From contig CAKROE010000028.1 in the NCBI GenBank assembly GCA_934371915.1, positions 1 through 29,102 of the forward strand: DNA of 29,102 nucleotides. Direction: 5' to 3'. Under the pieces are notes generated by a model. That model was given only the letters and a program-made list of their open reading frames with translations. It had not been told where the DNA came from and searched no databases. This document shows, piece by piece, positions 29,036 through 29,102 of the stretch; the stretch's first letter is position 1, and each line of letters begins with the position of its first letter. A program made the translations under genes and the position numbers. This DNA comes from an uncultured Blautia sp. GTDB lineage: Bacteria > Bacillota > Clostridia > Lachnospirales > Lachnospiraceae.

Positions 29036-29102
29036 TGTATATTTTATAAAGCTAACAAATATCTTCACTTCATCTGCAATTAATTCTTACAATAACAGTT
29101 TT

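Overview
The window looks like chromosomal DNA of an anaerobic, gut-type Firmicute, most likely a member of the Lachnospiraceae. The genus cannot be fixed from sequence alone. This rests on lysine-rich BIG2 and CAP surface proteins, a flavodiiron protein fused to flavin reductase and rubredoxin, a DUF3783 protein, LytTR/GHKL and DUF4179 regulatory pairs, AAGGAGG-type ribosome binding sites, and AT-rich intergenic DNA with modular palindromes. No tRNA, rRNA, CRISPR array or transposase is visible.

Positions 1-12,150 (all minus strand) form an AT-rich envelope-signalling island. In transcription order it encodes a BIG2 secreted protein, a CAP/BIG2/Fn3 surface protein and a second BIG2 protein. 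Next come a zinc-ribbon sigma-70 factor anchored in the membrane with a large outside domain, an SH3 coiled-coil membrane protein and an unrecognised 401-aa protein. The last genes are a transmembrane Ser/Thr kinase, a small secreted protein, a free-standing DnaJ-type zinc-finger protein and the start of another secreted protein cut by the window edge. Three of its intergenic regions carry the same two-part control module: an ECF-like promoter (RAAACC, 17 bp, GYCT; -10 region GTGYCTWWT) preceded by GGRAAC-N6-TCTACGA. This module suggests one regulon and is the best candidate here for an undescribed system. The membrane-tethered sigma factor is the obvious, untested, candidate regulator.

Positions 12,180-22,160 are more ordinary. 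They hold an Rpn-like nuclease, an M20 amidohydrolase, an aldo/keto reductase followed at 2 nt by a hybrid sensor kinase, a DUF3783 protein, the flavodiiron fusion with a divergent Crp/Fnr regulator, and a Nudix hydrolase.

Positions 22,199-25,566 hold a small unknown gene and a secreted acidic protein divergent from a GC-richer LytTR/GHKL two-component system. A pair of 12-bp direct repeats in the divergent gap is a good candidate binding site for the regulator. Positions 25,567-29,102 hold an ECF sigma/DUF4179 anti-sigma pair between two palindromic intergenic elements that share a core, then a nicotinamidase-like hydrolase and a nitroreductase in one likely operon.
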